DNA from: Leptotrichia sp. HSP-536
Lineage (GTDB): Bacteria; Fusobacteriota; Fusobacteriia; Fusobacteriales; Leptotrichiaceae
NCBI RefSeq assembly: GCF_041199985.1
Contig: NZ_CP165647.1
Coordinates: forward strand, 806,001-870,000
Direction of reading: 5' to 3'
DNA length: 64,000 nucleotides
Numbering within the stretch: the stretch's first letter is position 1; each line of letters opens with the position of its first letter. A program made the translations under genes and the position numbers. This document shows, piece by piece, positions 46,822-58,200 of the stretch. The notes below the pieces were generated by a model. That model made no database searches and was not told where the DNA came from. It worked only from the letters and a program-made list of their open reading frames with translations.

Positions 46822-48264
46822 ATGGAAAATATGAGCATATATTCAAATCCCTTGGCGGAAAGATATTCTAGTAAGGAGATGTTGCATATTTTTTCACCTG
46901 AGTTTAAGTTTAGAACTTGGAGAAAGCTATGGATTAATTTGGCGGAGGCTGAAAAAGAGTTAGGGCTTGATTTTATTACGGATGAGCAAATTGAGGAACT
47001 AAAAAAATTTAAGGACGATGTGGACTTTGAAGTTGCGGCTGAATTTGAGAAAAAATTGAGACACGATGTGATGGCTCATGTTCATACTTATGGAGAACAG
47101 GCGAAAAATGCGAGAAAAATCATTCACTTGGGTGCGACAAGTGCGTATGTCGGGGATAATACTGATTTGATTCAAATTAAGGAAGGGCTTTTAGTTGTTA
47201 AAAGAAGAATGCTTACTTTGATTGAAAAAATGAGAGATTTTGCATTGCAGTACAAAGATTTGCCAACTTTAGGATTTACTCATTTCCAAGCGGCACAGCT
47301 TACTACTGTTGGGAAAAGAGCGACTTTGTGGCTTCATTCGTTACTTCTTGATTTTGAAGAATTGGAATTTAGATTAGAAAACTTGAGATTTAGAGGAGTT
47401 AAAGGGACTACTGGGACTCAGGCTAGTTTTAAAGAATTATTTGAAGGAGATTTTGAAAAAGTAAAACAGTTGGATGAATTGGTTACTAAAAAAGCTGGGT
47501 TTAGCAAAAAACAAGGTGTTTCAGGACAAACTTACGATAGAAAAGTAGATGCACAAATCTTGAATTTATTGTCAAACATTGCTCAATCTTCTCACAAATT
47601 TACGAATGATTTTAGACTATTGCAGCATTTGAAGGAATTGGAAGAGCCATTTGAAAAAAATCAGATTGGTTCAAGTGCGATGGCATACAAGAGAAATCCA
47701 ATGAGAAGTGAAAGAATTTCATCACTTGCAAAATATGTAATTTCAAGCTCACAGACAGGTGCGTTAGTTTTTGCAACACAATGGTTTGAAAGAACATTGG
47801 ACGATTCAGCAAGTAAGAGACTTTCGATCCCGCAGGCATTCTTGGCAGTGGACGCAATTTTGATTATTTGGCTTAACATTATGGATGGAGTTGTTGTTTA
47901 TCCGAAAGTAATTGAAGCGAATATTCAGAAGGAATTGCCGTTTATGGCGACTGAAAATATTATTATGGAATCGGTGAAAAAAGGGATGGACAGACAAGAA
48001 GTTCACGAAATTATTAGAGAACTTTCTATGGAAGAAACAAAGGAAATTAAATTGAATGGAAATCCTAATAGATTGATTGACAGAATTATAAAAGACGGCA
48101 GATTAGGACTTAAAGCGGAAGATATGGAAGGAATCTTAGTTTCGGCTAATTATACTGGATTTGCTGGACAGCAGACTGAGGATTTTGTGAAGAATGAGAT
48201 TAATCCGATTTTGGATAGATATAAGGATGAGATTGTTGAGGATAGGGAAGAGTTGAGAGTTTAA
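46822..48264 (+). CDS. purB: Adenylosuccinate lyase
   Basis: 480 residues with fumarase/aspartase superfamily features: HLGATSAYVGDNTDLI, TLGFTHFQAAQLTTVGKR, the signature loop GSSAMAYKRNPMRSE with catalytic Ser, and DDSASKRLSIPQ. It acts twice in purine synthesis (SAICAR and adenylosuccinate cleavage). AGGAGGAATT precedes the ATG. The pairing with purA 2 kb upstream fits AMP synthesis. Confidence 0.95.
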   Translation: MENMSIYSNPLAERYSSKEMLHIFSPEFKFRTWRKLWINLAEAEKELGLDFITDEQIEELKKFKDDVDFEVAAEFEKKLRHDVMAHVHTYGEQAKNARKIIHLGATSAYVGDNTDLIQIKEGLLVVKRRMLTLIEKMRDFALQYKDLPTLGFTHFQAAQLTTVGKRATLWLHSLLLDFEELEFRLENLRFRGVKGTTGTQASFKELFEGDFEKVKQLDELVTKKAGFSKKQGVSGQTYDRKVDAQILNLLSNIAQSSHKFTNDFRLLQHLKELEEPFEKNQIGSSAMAYKRNPMRSERISSLAKYVISSSQTGALVFATQWFERTLDDSASKRLSIPQAFLAVDAILIIWLNIMDGVVVYPKVIEANIQKELPFMATENIIMESVKKGMDRQEVHEIIRELSMEETKEIKLNGNPNRLIDRIIKDGRLGLKAEDMEGILVSANYTGFAGQQTEDFVKNEINPILDRYKDEIVEDREELRV

Positions 48265-48270
48265 TAAAAA

Positions 48271-48768
48271 ATGAAAAAGAACCCTCCCCTCACAAGAAGC
48301 CAGAATATGGCAAGAATAAAATCTAAAAATACTAAGCCTGAAATCTATATCCGTAAATTGCTTTATAAAATGGGATATAGGTACAGGGTGAATTATTCGC
48401 AGCTTCCAGGAACGCCTGATATTTTTATTTTAAAATATAATACTGCGATATTTGTAAATGGGTGTTTCTGGCATAGGCATAAAGATTGTAAAATTGCGAC
48501 TTTTCCTAAGACAAATACGGAATATTGGGAAAAGAAGTTTAGAAGAAATGTGGAGAGAGATATTGAGGTTAGTGAGACGCTTTTTGAGATGAATATTAGC
48601 GTTATTACAATTTGGGAATGTGAAATTAACAGGATGAGAAAAAATGAAGAATACAAAGAAAAATATCTGAGAGTTTTAAGGGACAGGATTGAAAGAGTCT
48701 TTAATTATGAAGAAGAGGATATTTCAGTGCAGATGGAGATTGCAGAAGAAGGTATGCAATACAAATAA
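48271..48768 (+). CDS. vsr: Very short patch repair endonuclease
   Basis: 165 residues with the Vsr signature: RSQNMARIKSKNTKPE at the N-terminus, PGTPDIFI (catalytic Asp) and FVNGCFWHRHKDCKIATFPKTN with the conserved Trp-His-x-His; ITIWECE near the end. It nicks T:G mismatches from deaminated methylcytosine, normally encoded beside a cytosine methyltransferase, but none is present here. It starts six bases after the purB stop without a clear RBS, which suggests translational coupling. Confidence 0.92.
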   Translation: MKKNPPLTRSQNMARIKSKNTKPEIYIRKLLYKMGYRYRVNYSQLPGTPDIFILKYNTAIFVNGCFWHRHKDCKIATFPKTNTEYWEKKFRRNVERDIEVSETLFEMNISVITIWECEINRMRKNEEYKEKYLRVLRDRIERVFNYEEEDISVQMEIAEEGMQYK

Positions 48769-48836
48769 TTGAAATTTGGTTAATTTATACTGAAATGGCT
48801 TTGAAATAATTTGACAAAAACTAGGAGGAATTTTTT

Positions 48837-49207
48837 GTGAATAAGAATTTAAGCGAGTTTGAAAACAAATTGCCCAGTGTATTAGAATACGATACACAGC
48901 AGCTTTTGGATTATTATTATGAAAGTCCAGAAAAAATGAAGATTGCAGAAGTATTTTCTGAATTTCTGACTGAAAAAGGAATAAAAGTGGAATTGAAGAT
49001 AAAAAAATGTCAGTAGCTATTGATGTTCTTATTTTCCACGAAAAATATTTTCCTGAAGGAATACCAAATTCGAATAGTTCTGAAATGAATCTCAATTACA
49101 AAGATTCGCTGATTCAAGCATTTGAAAATTGGTTCAATTATGATAGATTAAATTATTTGAAACTGGTAAAGTCTGATAAAAAAGATTTGAGAAGGATTGA
49201 AATCTAA
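48837..49207 (+). pseudogene. Small hypothetical gene, one frameshift
   Basis: A GTG start (48837) follows AGGAGG. The first frame reads NKNLSEFENKLPSVLEYD.. to a stop at about 49015; the second reads EDKKMSVAIDVLIFHEKYFPEG.. to 49207. One missing base near 48993-49000 (TTGAAG to TTGGAAG) would join them into about 123 residues. No recognised domain. It lies between vsr and a terminator. Confidence 0.5.
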
Positions 49208-49259
49208 TGGGAAGAAAAAAATAAATTTTTTAAATAAAAAATTCTAAATAATAAAACAG

Positions 49260-49307
49260 AACTGTATATTTTTCTACATTTAATAGAGAAATCGTACAGT
49301 TTTTTTA
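49260..49307 (+). terminator. Rho-independent terminator
   Basis: AACTGTA (49260-49266) and TACAGTT (49295-49301) flank a partly paired 28-base loop, followed by TTTTTTA. It ends the purB-vsr side. Confidence 0.65.
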
Positions 49308-49371
49308 TTATAATAATTTCATAAAAGTATGATATAATCTAAGAAAAATTAAAATAAAAGGAGAAATTAAA

Positions 49372-50040
49372 ATGATAAAAAAATTTAATTGTAAATCATT
49401 AATCGAATATACAAATTACGCTGAAAGAAAATATATAAAACCTGAAAAAGCAGGAGATTTAAAGGAAGATATGGAACTTTTTAGAAAAAAAGGACAAGCT
49501 GCACGAAAAATTTTTACAGAAATTGCGAAATCGTTGGAAGAAAAATTGGACGGATTTTATTTGCAGAAAGTTAGCAGCTGGATGAATCAAGGACAGGTTG
49601 CAAGACCTTATCTTTGGGTATTTTTGAAACAGGATGGAGATACCGAAAATGAATCTGGAATTGCACTTAGAGTCTTTAAAAATGAAAAAACTAAAAAAGT
49701 GGGAATTTCATTAGAAGTGAGTTTTGTTGAGCGTAAAATTGGGGAAAATACCCTTGAAAGACAGAATAAGGTTTTGGACTTGCCAATTAAGAAGCCGCTG
49801 TATTATTTTGTACAGTTTTCAAAAAGTAAGGAAAACTGTATGCTGGATAGAATTGAAGGAAATGAGAAAAATAGGGGAAAATTAATTGAAGATATGAAAG
49901 AAGGAAGCATCAGAAAAGTACTTGTTAAATTTAACGTGGAAGAAATTGAAAATTTTGAAAATCTTGAAGATTTGTCAAAGGAATTTTTAAAAGGAGTTAG
50001 ATTGCTTATGCCGTTTTATTTGAAAACAAAGGAAATTTAG
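49372..50040 (+). CDS. Hypothetical cytoplasmic protein
   Basis: 222 residues, charged, with no signal peptide or membrane segment. The central region alternates beta strands (YLWVFLKQDGD, GIALRVFKNEKTKKVGISLEVSFVERK), and the end is helical. Not recognised. AAAGGAG precedes the ATG, and TATAAT at 49333-49338 suggests a promoter just upstream. The next gene (J-like island) starts 13 bases after its stop, so it could be the first gene of that operon. Confidence 0.65.
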   Translation: MIKKFNCKSLIEYTNYAERKYIKPEKAGDLKEDMELFRKKGQAARKIFTEIAKSLEEKLDGFYLQKVSSWMNQGQVARPYLWVFLKQDGDTENESGIALRVFKNEKTKKVGISLEVSFVERKIGENTLERQNKVLDLPIKKPLYYFVQFSKSKENCMLDRIEGNEKNRGKLIEDMKEGSIRKVLVKFNVEEIENFENLEDLSKEFLKGVRLLMPFYLKTKEI

Positions 50041-50053
50041 GGAGGGAATGATT

Positions 50054-50936
50054 TTGGATTTTGATAAAATGTATAATTGGATATTGGAATTTACTAATTT
50101 TTTTTGTGTGAAGTTCGTTCGTTAGAAAAATATGACAGATTTTTGCAAAATTTTCATCATAAGTTTAATACAAGTGAAAAACAGATGATTATTAAATTTA
50201 TGAATGAAGATGGAGTATTTAATCAAACTTATAATTTAACGGAATTTGAAAAGAAACTATTAAAATATAATTTAAATAAAATGGACGGCGTATTTGACAA
50301 AAATTTAATTGAAATTTCTGACAAAATTAAAAGCAAAAAGGAAGAAGACAGTGAAAAAGGGTATGAGAAATTTATTGAAAATTTTTTGGATATTAAAATT
50401 TTTAAACTGTTTGGAAAAAATATAACTTTGTATTCTAAAAAAGATGTGGAAAATTCAAATATATTAAAGAGAATAATCAAATTAATGACGCATAGGCTAA
50501 AAAATAAATTTAATGTAATTAATAATTTGATGTATATTTTTGATATGAAATCTTCAAAAGATAGTATTGCATTAAAATTGTATGGTTGTTTATATGTTGG
50601 TGTGTTGATTTTTAGTTATATTTTATATTTATTTTTAAATGAAATTATGATTATGTGGATACTTTTTGTATTTTTCATAATATCAGAATATATAAATGTG
50701 TTGCTAAAAGAAAAAAATTTTGAATGGAATAAAAATAATGAATTGAGTTTTTTAATGCTTTTTTTTTTACAGCAATATATGTTTATGCTATGTTTTTTAA
50801 ATTTGAACTTGTATACCAGTATATGATTTTAATTTTAGTGATATTTTTTAAAATAATAGCAATTTCGCGTTTGAGATATAAACGATTGAAAAATTTTTCA
50901 AAGAAAGTTTTAGATGTGTTTGTTTTACAAAAGTAA
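50054..50936 (+). pseudogene. Membrane protein paralogous to the J-domain protein, two frameshifts, no J domain
   Basis: Starts at a TTG (GGAGGG upstream). Frame breaks at the T8 run near 50098 and near 50795 split it; adding a base at each gives about 294 residues. The middle (FNTSEKQMIIKFMN, LTEFEKKLLKYNLNK, KIFKLFGKNITLY), three or so membrane segments and the end RYKRLKNFSKKVLDVFVLQK match the protein at 50949-52484, but the J-like domain and its linker are absent. It looks like a duplicated partner of that protein. Confidence 0.6.
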
Positions 50937-50948
50937 GGAGTGATAATT

Positions 50949-52484
50949 TTGGAGTTTAGTGAAGCATTTAAGATACTGGAAATAGATCCGACAGATGATA
51001 AAAAGAAAATAAAAATTGCATATTCCAAGATGTTGAAAAAATATCATCCTGAAGATTTTCCTGAGATGTTTATGAGGATTAATGAAGCATATAGGATTGC
51101 TTTGAAGTTTGAAAAATCTGATTTTGATGAAGTGAAATCAGAGAATGAGACGACTGAGAAAAAAGATGAAAATGCAGAGTTTTTTGAAAGAGTGAAAAAG
51201 AATTTTGAAGAAAATAAGGAAAAATCTTTTTTTGGAAATTTTGAAGATATTTTTTCTGAGAAAAAGAATACGAGTGAATTTGAGAATATTTTTTCTAATA
51301 AGAATAATTATGAGAATGAAAAAACTTTTGAAAAAAATAAAGAGAAAAAAGAGAATACAAATAATTTTGAGAAAAAAGAAGAACAGAAAAAATCAATATC
51401 TGAGTGGTTGGAGCAATTTAGAAAACTTAGTTTTTCAGAAAATCGTCCACTATATGAATATGACATACTTTTGTCTGAATATCATTATAATTTTGATGAT
51501 TTTGAGAAGAGACAAATTAGGGAAATTTTGGAGAAAAATAACGATTGGAGCAATATAACTGAGATTGAAAAAAAACTTTTGATTTATAATCTTGGTAATT
51601 ATAATGAACAAGATGACATTGTTTTAGATATTTTAGGGAAAAATCAAAGAAAATTTAAGACGGATAATAAAATTTTAGATGAAATTACAAAAAAAATTAA
51701 GAGTAAAAATATTTTGGAAAATGAAAATGGATATGAAATATTTATTCAAAATTACTTGAATGTTATGGTTTTTAAGGTATTCGGAATAAATATTGCGTTG
51801 TATCCTTTTGATGCAACAGGAAAAGATAAAAATGTTTTTAAATATATGTTGCGTAGAATTGGAATGCATATGATGAAAGATGAATATGAAAGTAAAATTA
51901 AAAATTCATATCGTGGAATTAGTAATTCTATGAAAATTTTTAATAACAAAAATGAAGAAAACTCAAAAAATAATTTTAAGTTTGTGATGACAGTAATGAG
52001 TTCAATAATGATGGTATTGTATTTGATTTCGATAATTTGTTTGAAATTTTTGGCTTGGATAACAGCGATATTTACAATAATTTGTATCATTTATGTGTTT
52101 AAAGATGTGGCGATGATAGGAATTATTTTGTTTACAATTATAGATTGGATTAATATTGTGAATGAAAAGGAATTTAAATGGAGTAAGAAATATGGGATAT
52201 CAAGTTATTTATCTATTTTATTAATTAGCGGAATAATTTTGATAGGGAAAATTATTCAGACTAGTGATGAAGCATCAGTAGATTTAGGCTATATTCCTTA
52301 TTTGAAATTAATATTACAATATATATTTTTTAATGCAATTATAATCACAAAAATGATTGTAACTACAAATATTAGATATAAGCGATTAAAAGATTTTTCA
52401 AAAAAAGTATTAAGCATATTAGATGTATTTGTCTTAAAAAAATATCAAGGAGGAAATGAAAATGGGAAGAATGATTGGAATTGA
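50949..52484 (+). CDS. J-like domain membrane protein
   Basis: 511 residues from a TTG start with AAGGAG eight bases upstream. Residues 1-60 are J-like (FKILEIDPTDDKKKIKIAYSKMLKKYHPEDFPEMFMRINEAYRIAL), with HPE in place of the HPD that activates Hsp70. A Lys/Glu/Asn-rich coiled linker (to about residue 155) leads to a conserved helical domain shared with the upstream paralogue, then four or so membrane segments (about residues 340-480) and a basic tail. It overlaps the Hsp70-like start, so it is probably that protein's co-chaperone, anchored in the inner membrane. Confidence 0.75.
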   Translation: MEFSEAFKILEIDPTDDKKKIKIAYSKMLKKYHPEDFPEMFMRINEAYRIALKFEKSDFDEVKSENETTEKKDENAEFFERVKKNFEENKEKSFFGNFEDIFSEKKNTSEFENIFSNKNNYENEKTFEKNKEKKENTNNFEKKEEQKKSISEWLEQFRKLSFSENRPLYEYDILLSEYHYNFDDFEKRQIREILEKNNDWSNITEIEKKLLIYNLGNYNEQDDIVLDILGKNQRKFKTDNKILDEITKKIKSKNILENENGYEIFIQNYLNVMVFKVFGINIALYPFDATGKDKNVFKYMLRRIGMHMMKDEYESKIKNSYRGISNSMKIFNNKNEENSKNNFKFVMTVMSSIMMVLYLISIICLKFLAWITAIFTIICIIYVFKDVAMIGIILFTIIDWINIVNEKEFKWSKKYGISSYLSILLISGIILIGKIIQTSDEASVDLGYIPYLKLILQYIFFNAIIITKMIVTTNIRYKRLKDFSKKVLSILDVFVLKKYQGGNENGKNDWN

Positions 52485-54269
52485 TTTGGGAACAACAAAT
52501 AGCTTAGCAACATACATTGATGACAATGGGAAAATACAATTTGTAAAAAATGAGTATGGGAATATTTTGATTCCGTCTGTTGTAGGAATTGATGAAAATG
52601 GTGATATTATTGTAGGGGAATTAGCAAAAGAAAGAAGGATGAGAAATTCTGGAGAAACTGCAAGTAATTTTAAAAGAAAAATGGGGACAAGTGCGAGAAT
52701 CAAGATAAAAGATAAAATTTTTGATGCACAAATGCTTTCTTCGATTGTGTTGAAACATTTGAAGGAAAATGCGGAAAGACAGCTAAATGAAAAAATAGAT
52801 AGGGCGATTATCAGTGTTCCAGCATATTTTAATGATAAACAGAGAAAAGATACAAAAATAGCGGCAGAATTGGCAGGAATTACAGTAGAAAGACTTATAA
52901 ATGAACCGACAGCTGCTGCTTTGTCATTAGGAAGCCATATTTTAAATAGAAATTTAAAATTTTTGGTGCTTGATTTGGGTGGCGGGACATTTGATGTTAC
53001 TTTGCTTGAAACGTTTGAGGATATTATGGAAGTGATTTCGATAAGCGGGGATACAATGCTTGGTGGGGAAGATTTTACAACAAAAATATGTGAAATTTTT
53101 TTGAGAAATATTCAGAAATCTATATTGGATTTGAGCCGTGATGAAAGAATAAAATTGTACACGAAGGCTGATAGAGTTAAAAAATTAATAAGCATAAAAG
53201 ATGTAGAAATAGAAATGGAAATTGGAGAAAAAATTATAAAACGGAAATTACTCAGAAAGAATTTAGAGAAGCAGTGAAACCGTTACTTGTGAAAATAAAA
53301 AATGCGATAGACAAAGCCTTGCAAGACGGAAATACGAGCTCACGAGATAGAAAAAGTAATTTTAGTTGGCGGAGGTGTAAAACTAGGTATTATTGAAGAG
53401 TTTGTAGAGAAATATTTTAACAAAATGCGTGGAGAAAATACATTTTTAGATAGTACAAATTTTGTTGACGGAAAAAACTTGTATCAATAGTTCAAAATCC
53501 AGATACGGTTGTAGCTTATGGAGTTGGAGTGACTGTTGGAATGAAGGAGAGAAACAAGGCGTTTAAGGAAAGAATCTTGACGGATGTGTGTCCATTTACG
53601 CTTGGAATTGAAGTGATTGGAGAAAGATTTGCACCAATTATTTCTCGAAATGCGACAGTTCCTACAAGCAGATCCCAATTTTTTTCTACGACAGAAGATA
53701 ATCAGACAGTGATAAGAATTGCGATTTATCAAGGAGAAAGTTTAAATATAGCTGAAAATTTATTTTTGGGAGATTTTGAAATAAATGTTCCAAGAAATTC
53801 GGCTGGACGTGAAAATGTTGAAGTGAGATTTACTTATGATATAAATGGTATTTTGGAAGCAGAAGTGACTGCATTGAGTACAGGAGAAAAGAGAAATAAA
53901 CTTATTATCAATGGAGAAATGTCGGAAGAGGAAAAAAATGAAAGAATTAAAATCTTGGAAGAATTGAAAATTCAATCAGAAAATCAATACAAAGACAAGT
54001 TGCTGATAGAAAGAGCGAATAGGATTTTTTCTGAAATTGTAAATATGGAAATCCGTAATCGTATTTCGACTTATTTAGACAAATATAGCTTGATTGTTCG
54101 TACAGGTGATAAAATTAGCATTCAAAAGGCAAAAAAGGAATTTATAAATTTTCTTGATAAAATTGACCCTGAAATGAATGATTTAGGAATTGATGATATT
54201 TTGTTAGATATTAACGAGAATGAAGATGAAGAAATTATGGAAGAAGATGAACTGGAGTTTTGGAATTAG
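52462..54269 (+). pseudogene. Hsp70 (DnaK/HscC-like) chaperone, about three frameshifts
   Basis: The nucleotide-binding domain is typical: MIGIDLGTTNSLATY, VPAYFNDKQRKDTKIAAELAGI, INEPTAAALSLG, VLDLGGGTFDVTLLE. Breaks near 53235 (A run), 53325-53345 and 53485 (TTGTATC) interrupt the end of this domain; corrections give VILVGGGVKL and NPDTVVAYGVGV. The substrate domain (CPFTLGIEVIGERFAPIISRNATVP) and a short helical lid are open to 54269. With repair it would be about 600 residues. It overlaps the J-like gene by 23 bases and heads the DKNYY genes. AAGGAGG lies before ATG 52462. Confidence 0.8.
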
Positions 54270-54327
54270 GAAAGCAAGTTGATTTTGATTTTTTGATGAT
54301 TAAAAAAAATAAAAAGGAGAAGCGATT

Positions 54328-55143
54328 ATGAAAGTTAGAAGAAATTTATTAAAAATTCTGATTTTATTTATTCTAGTAGGAAGTATTGTGAACACAAAGA
54401 CGCTTAAATCGGTTGGAGATTATTATTTTAAAGATAAGAACAATGCTTATTTTGATATGAAAAAAATTGATGAGAAAGTTGATTTGGAAACATTTGTTTA
54501 TTTGGATTACTTTTATGCGAAAGATAAGAATAATCTGTATTTTTATGGACAAAAAGTGAAAGGTGTAAGTCCAAATAATTTTAATTTTTTGACTTTGTTA
54601 AGCAACGTTCCTGATAATATCATTAAAAGCGGGAATGATTTTTATCTTGTTTATGAAAATGATTTGAATGAAAAAATATATGCGAAAAAAATGGATTTCC
54701 CAATTGACAGGGATACTTTTGAAAGTTTTTCCATGAGAGTTTATAAAGATAAAAATAATTTTTATTATTACGATGATACTGATGATGTAAAAAAAGGAAA
54801 AACGCTTATTAAATTTAAAAATGAAGCTGATATAAAAACACTTAAATTTTTGAAGGAAAAAAATGGCGAAAAAAGCAATAAGTATATAAAAGATGAAAAA
54901 AATGTATATTTTGTGGATGAAGAAAATTTAGAAATAAAAAAGATAGAAAATGCTGATTACAAAACGTTTCAAGTTATTGAATACTTATATGCAAAGGATA
55001 AAAACAATGTTTATTATCAAGGGAAAAAGTTAAATAATATTAATCCAAACTACTTTAAAATTGTAGACAATGAGATAAAATATAATAATGAATTTTATAA
55101 AATTGATGAAAATATGAATCTTATAAAAATAGAAAGAGAATAA
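54328..55143 (+). CDS. DKNYY-repeat secreted protein 1
   Basis: 271 residues. Signal peptide (LLKILILFILVGSIVNT) then repeats of about 40-60 residues, each with the D-K-N-N-x-Y-[YF] core (DKNNAYFD, DKNNLYFYG, DKNNFYYYD, DEKNVYFVD, DKNNVYYQGKKLNNI). This matches the DKNYY family, whose function is unknown. AAAGGAGAAG precedes the ATG. Its signal peptide is almost the same as those of the next two genes. It follows the Hsp70-like gene by 58 bases. Confidence 0.85.
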   Translation: MKVRRNLLKILILFILVGSIVNTKTLKSVGDYYFKDKNNAYFDMKKIDEKVDLETFVYLDYFYAKDKNNLYFYGQKVKGVSPNNFNFLTLLSNVPDNIIKSGNDFYLVYENDLNEKIYAKKMDFPIDRDTFESFSMRVYKDKNNFYYYDDTDDVKKGKTLIKFKNEADIKTLKFLKEKNGEKSNKYIKDEKNVYFVDEENLEIKKIENADYKTFQVIEYLYAKDKNNVYYQGKKLNNINPNYFKIVDNEIKYNNEFYKIDENMNLIKIERE

Positions 55144-55210
55144 AAAGTTGATAAAATAAAAAAGTATTTTATTTACTAAAAATTAAAACTTATAAAAAAG
55201 GAGTAAGTGC

Positions 55211-58200
55211 ATGAAAAGAAAAAACTTATTAAAAATTCTAGTTTTATTTATTTTGGCAGGAAGTATTGTAAATGCGGAATATCTGAAGGAAAATGGGGAA
55301 ATTTATTATGAAATGCCATATTTTGAAGTTAAGTCGAAAGTGAAGGAAGCGGATGCAAAAAGTTTTGAAAGTTTTGAAGATAGAAATAAGACGGTTATGG
55401 ATAGCTATTACGGGAAAGATGATAAAAATGTATATTTGCTTGGGAAAAAACTCAAGAATGTTTCGCCCAAAGAGTTTGAAATTTTAAATGAAGACTATAT
55501 AAAAGATGATAAAAATATATATAAAGTTAAACTTGAACAAGCATTGTTTTTTTCAAGCAATGAGATAAATATGAAAAAAATATCTCTAGACGGACTTGAT
55601 GTCAAAACTTTTAGAGCTTTAGAAAATGACAAAGATATTATGAGCATAGATTATTTTGTCGATAAAAACAATATTTATTATGATGATTATGAAGATTTGG
55701 AAAAGATACAAGGAGCAGATAAAAATTCTTTTGAAATTTTGAGTCACTATGTTGCAAAAGATAAAAATAATGTTTATTACAAAGGAAGAAAAATGGAAAA
55801 TGTGGATTCTGCGAGTATTAAAACGTTCGGAAATTTTATAGGGAAAGATAAAAATAGAGTTTTTTACATTACAGGAAATGAGAATATTAAAGATGCTGAT
55901 GCGTCAAGTTTTGAGATAATGGGAGATACTCGTTATTTTAGAGATAAAAATAATATTTTTGTTATTAAATACAGTAATGATTTTCCTGATGGAGAAGGTT
56001 TTATAAAATTACCAAATATTGATAGGAACAGCTTTATTACTTTGAGCGAGGAATTTGGAAAAGATAAAAATGGAATTTATTATATTGGTGAAAAAATAAA
56101 CGGAATTAATCCGAATAATGTTAGAGTTATTGAAGAAATGGGACAGGATAATTATATTCTTCAAAGCGAAAATAATTACTATTTGACATTTAATAGCAAT
56201 AGCGATTTGTATGATAGAAAAAACGATAAAATTGAAGCAAAAAAAATAAATAATTTGAACATTGATTTTAGTACATTTAAGTATTTTGGAATTTTGAATT
56301 ACTATAAAGATAAAAACAGTTTTTATTATCGTTCAGATAATGATTTAAAAAAAATCAAAAGTGAAATTGATGTTAAAAGTGCTGATAAAGTGCTTGAGTT
56401 GAATGATTTTGTAAAAGATAAAAATAATCTGTATTATTTTTCTAATGGAAAAATTAATAAAATAAATTTGAATATTGATGTAAACAGTTTAGTATTTTTG
56501 AACAATAACAGTTCTTCTTACAGCGGTTATATAAAAGACAGAAATAACGTATATTTTGTAGATAATGAAAATGGGAAAGTAAAAATAGTAAAAAATGCTG
56601 ATAAAAATACATTTCAAATTGTAAACGGAAATTATGGGGTAGACAGGAAAAATGTTTATTATGATGGAGAAAACCTAGATTCTGTTGGTATAGAAGGACT
56701 TAAAATTTTTGATGATAATTACTTGAAGGATAATAAAAACGTCTATGAGATTTATACGACAGATGATGAAAAAATAAAAATAAGAGCAATAAAAAATTTG
56801 AACATTGATGTGGCAAGTTTTGAGAATATTTTAAAAGCAACATTCTATAAAGATAAAAATTCGGTTTATTATGCCGATATGACTGAAGATAAACAGGAAT
56901 TAAAAAAACTGAAAGGAGCAGATGCTGATACATTTGAGCCAGGAATTTTTTCAAAGGATAAAAATAGTGTATATGTTGAAAAACAGAGATTGGAAGGTGT
57001 CAGTCCGAAAGGGTTTGAAATATTAGACAATGATCTGAATTTTATAAAAGATTATAAAAATGTATTTTATTTGGATAGAGCTGAGGATGGCATAACTTTC
57101 ATACCAAGAGTGCAAAATATAGAAGGAGTGGATGTTGCAACTTTGGAATTTGCTGGAGGACATTATAGCAAGTATTATAAAGACAAAAACAATGTTTATT
57201 TTATGGATAACAGAGATGATAAAATAAAATTCAAAAAATTAGCCTATGTAAATCCAAAAACTTTTGAAATGGTGGATGATACTTTTGCGAGAGATGATAA
57301 AAACCTTTATATATTTGAATACAAATTGGACGGAATTGATCCAAAGACATTTAAAAAATTAAGTTATGAAATGGTAAAAGATAAAAATGGACTATATTTC
57401 TTAGAAGATATTGAAAAAGAAAATGAAAATATAGAAATAAAAGTTCGAAAATTAAATATAAAAGGATTAGATTTAAGAAGTTTTGAAAATATTGATGATA
57501 ATTATTATAAAGATAAAAATAATGTTTATTATAAGTTAGATGATAATTTTTATAAATTAGAAAATGCTGATTTAAAAACATTTAAAATTTTAGATTCAAG
57601 TTATACTGGTTATGGCAATTTTTCAAAAGATAAAAATTATATTTATTTGAATAATAAAAAATTAGAAGGGATTGATGTAAAAACTTTTGAAAAAATGCAG
57701 GCTAATCTTATAAGAGATAAAAACGATATTTATAAAGTTGAAGAAAATGAGGGAAAAGACGGTTTTAAAATAGTTCCAATTAATGCAAGAATAGATTTTA
57801 AAAATCTAAAAAACTTAGATTGGGGATATTTTAAAGATGACAAAAATATTTATTATTTTGATGGAGATAAGTTTGAAAAAATAGAAGGAGCAGATGCTAG
57901 TTCATTTGAAAAAGTAAAATATTCTGATTTTTACAAAGATAAAAATTATGTCTATTATAACGGCAAAAAGATAGTTGGAATGGATTTTAAAGATATTGGA
58001 AATATAGATGAGGAATGGTCAATTACAGAACTGGACGGAACGTGGATAAAATACAAAGATAACGTTTACTATAAAGGGAAAAAATTAAAAGGAATCAGCT
58101 CTGATAATTTTAGTTATTTTGATGGCGGATTATCGTATGATAAAATTTTAGTTGATAAAAATGGTATTTATAAATTTTTGAAAAATGAAGATGACGAAAA

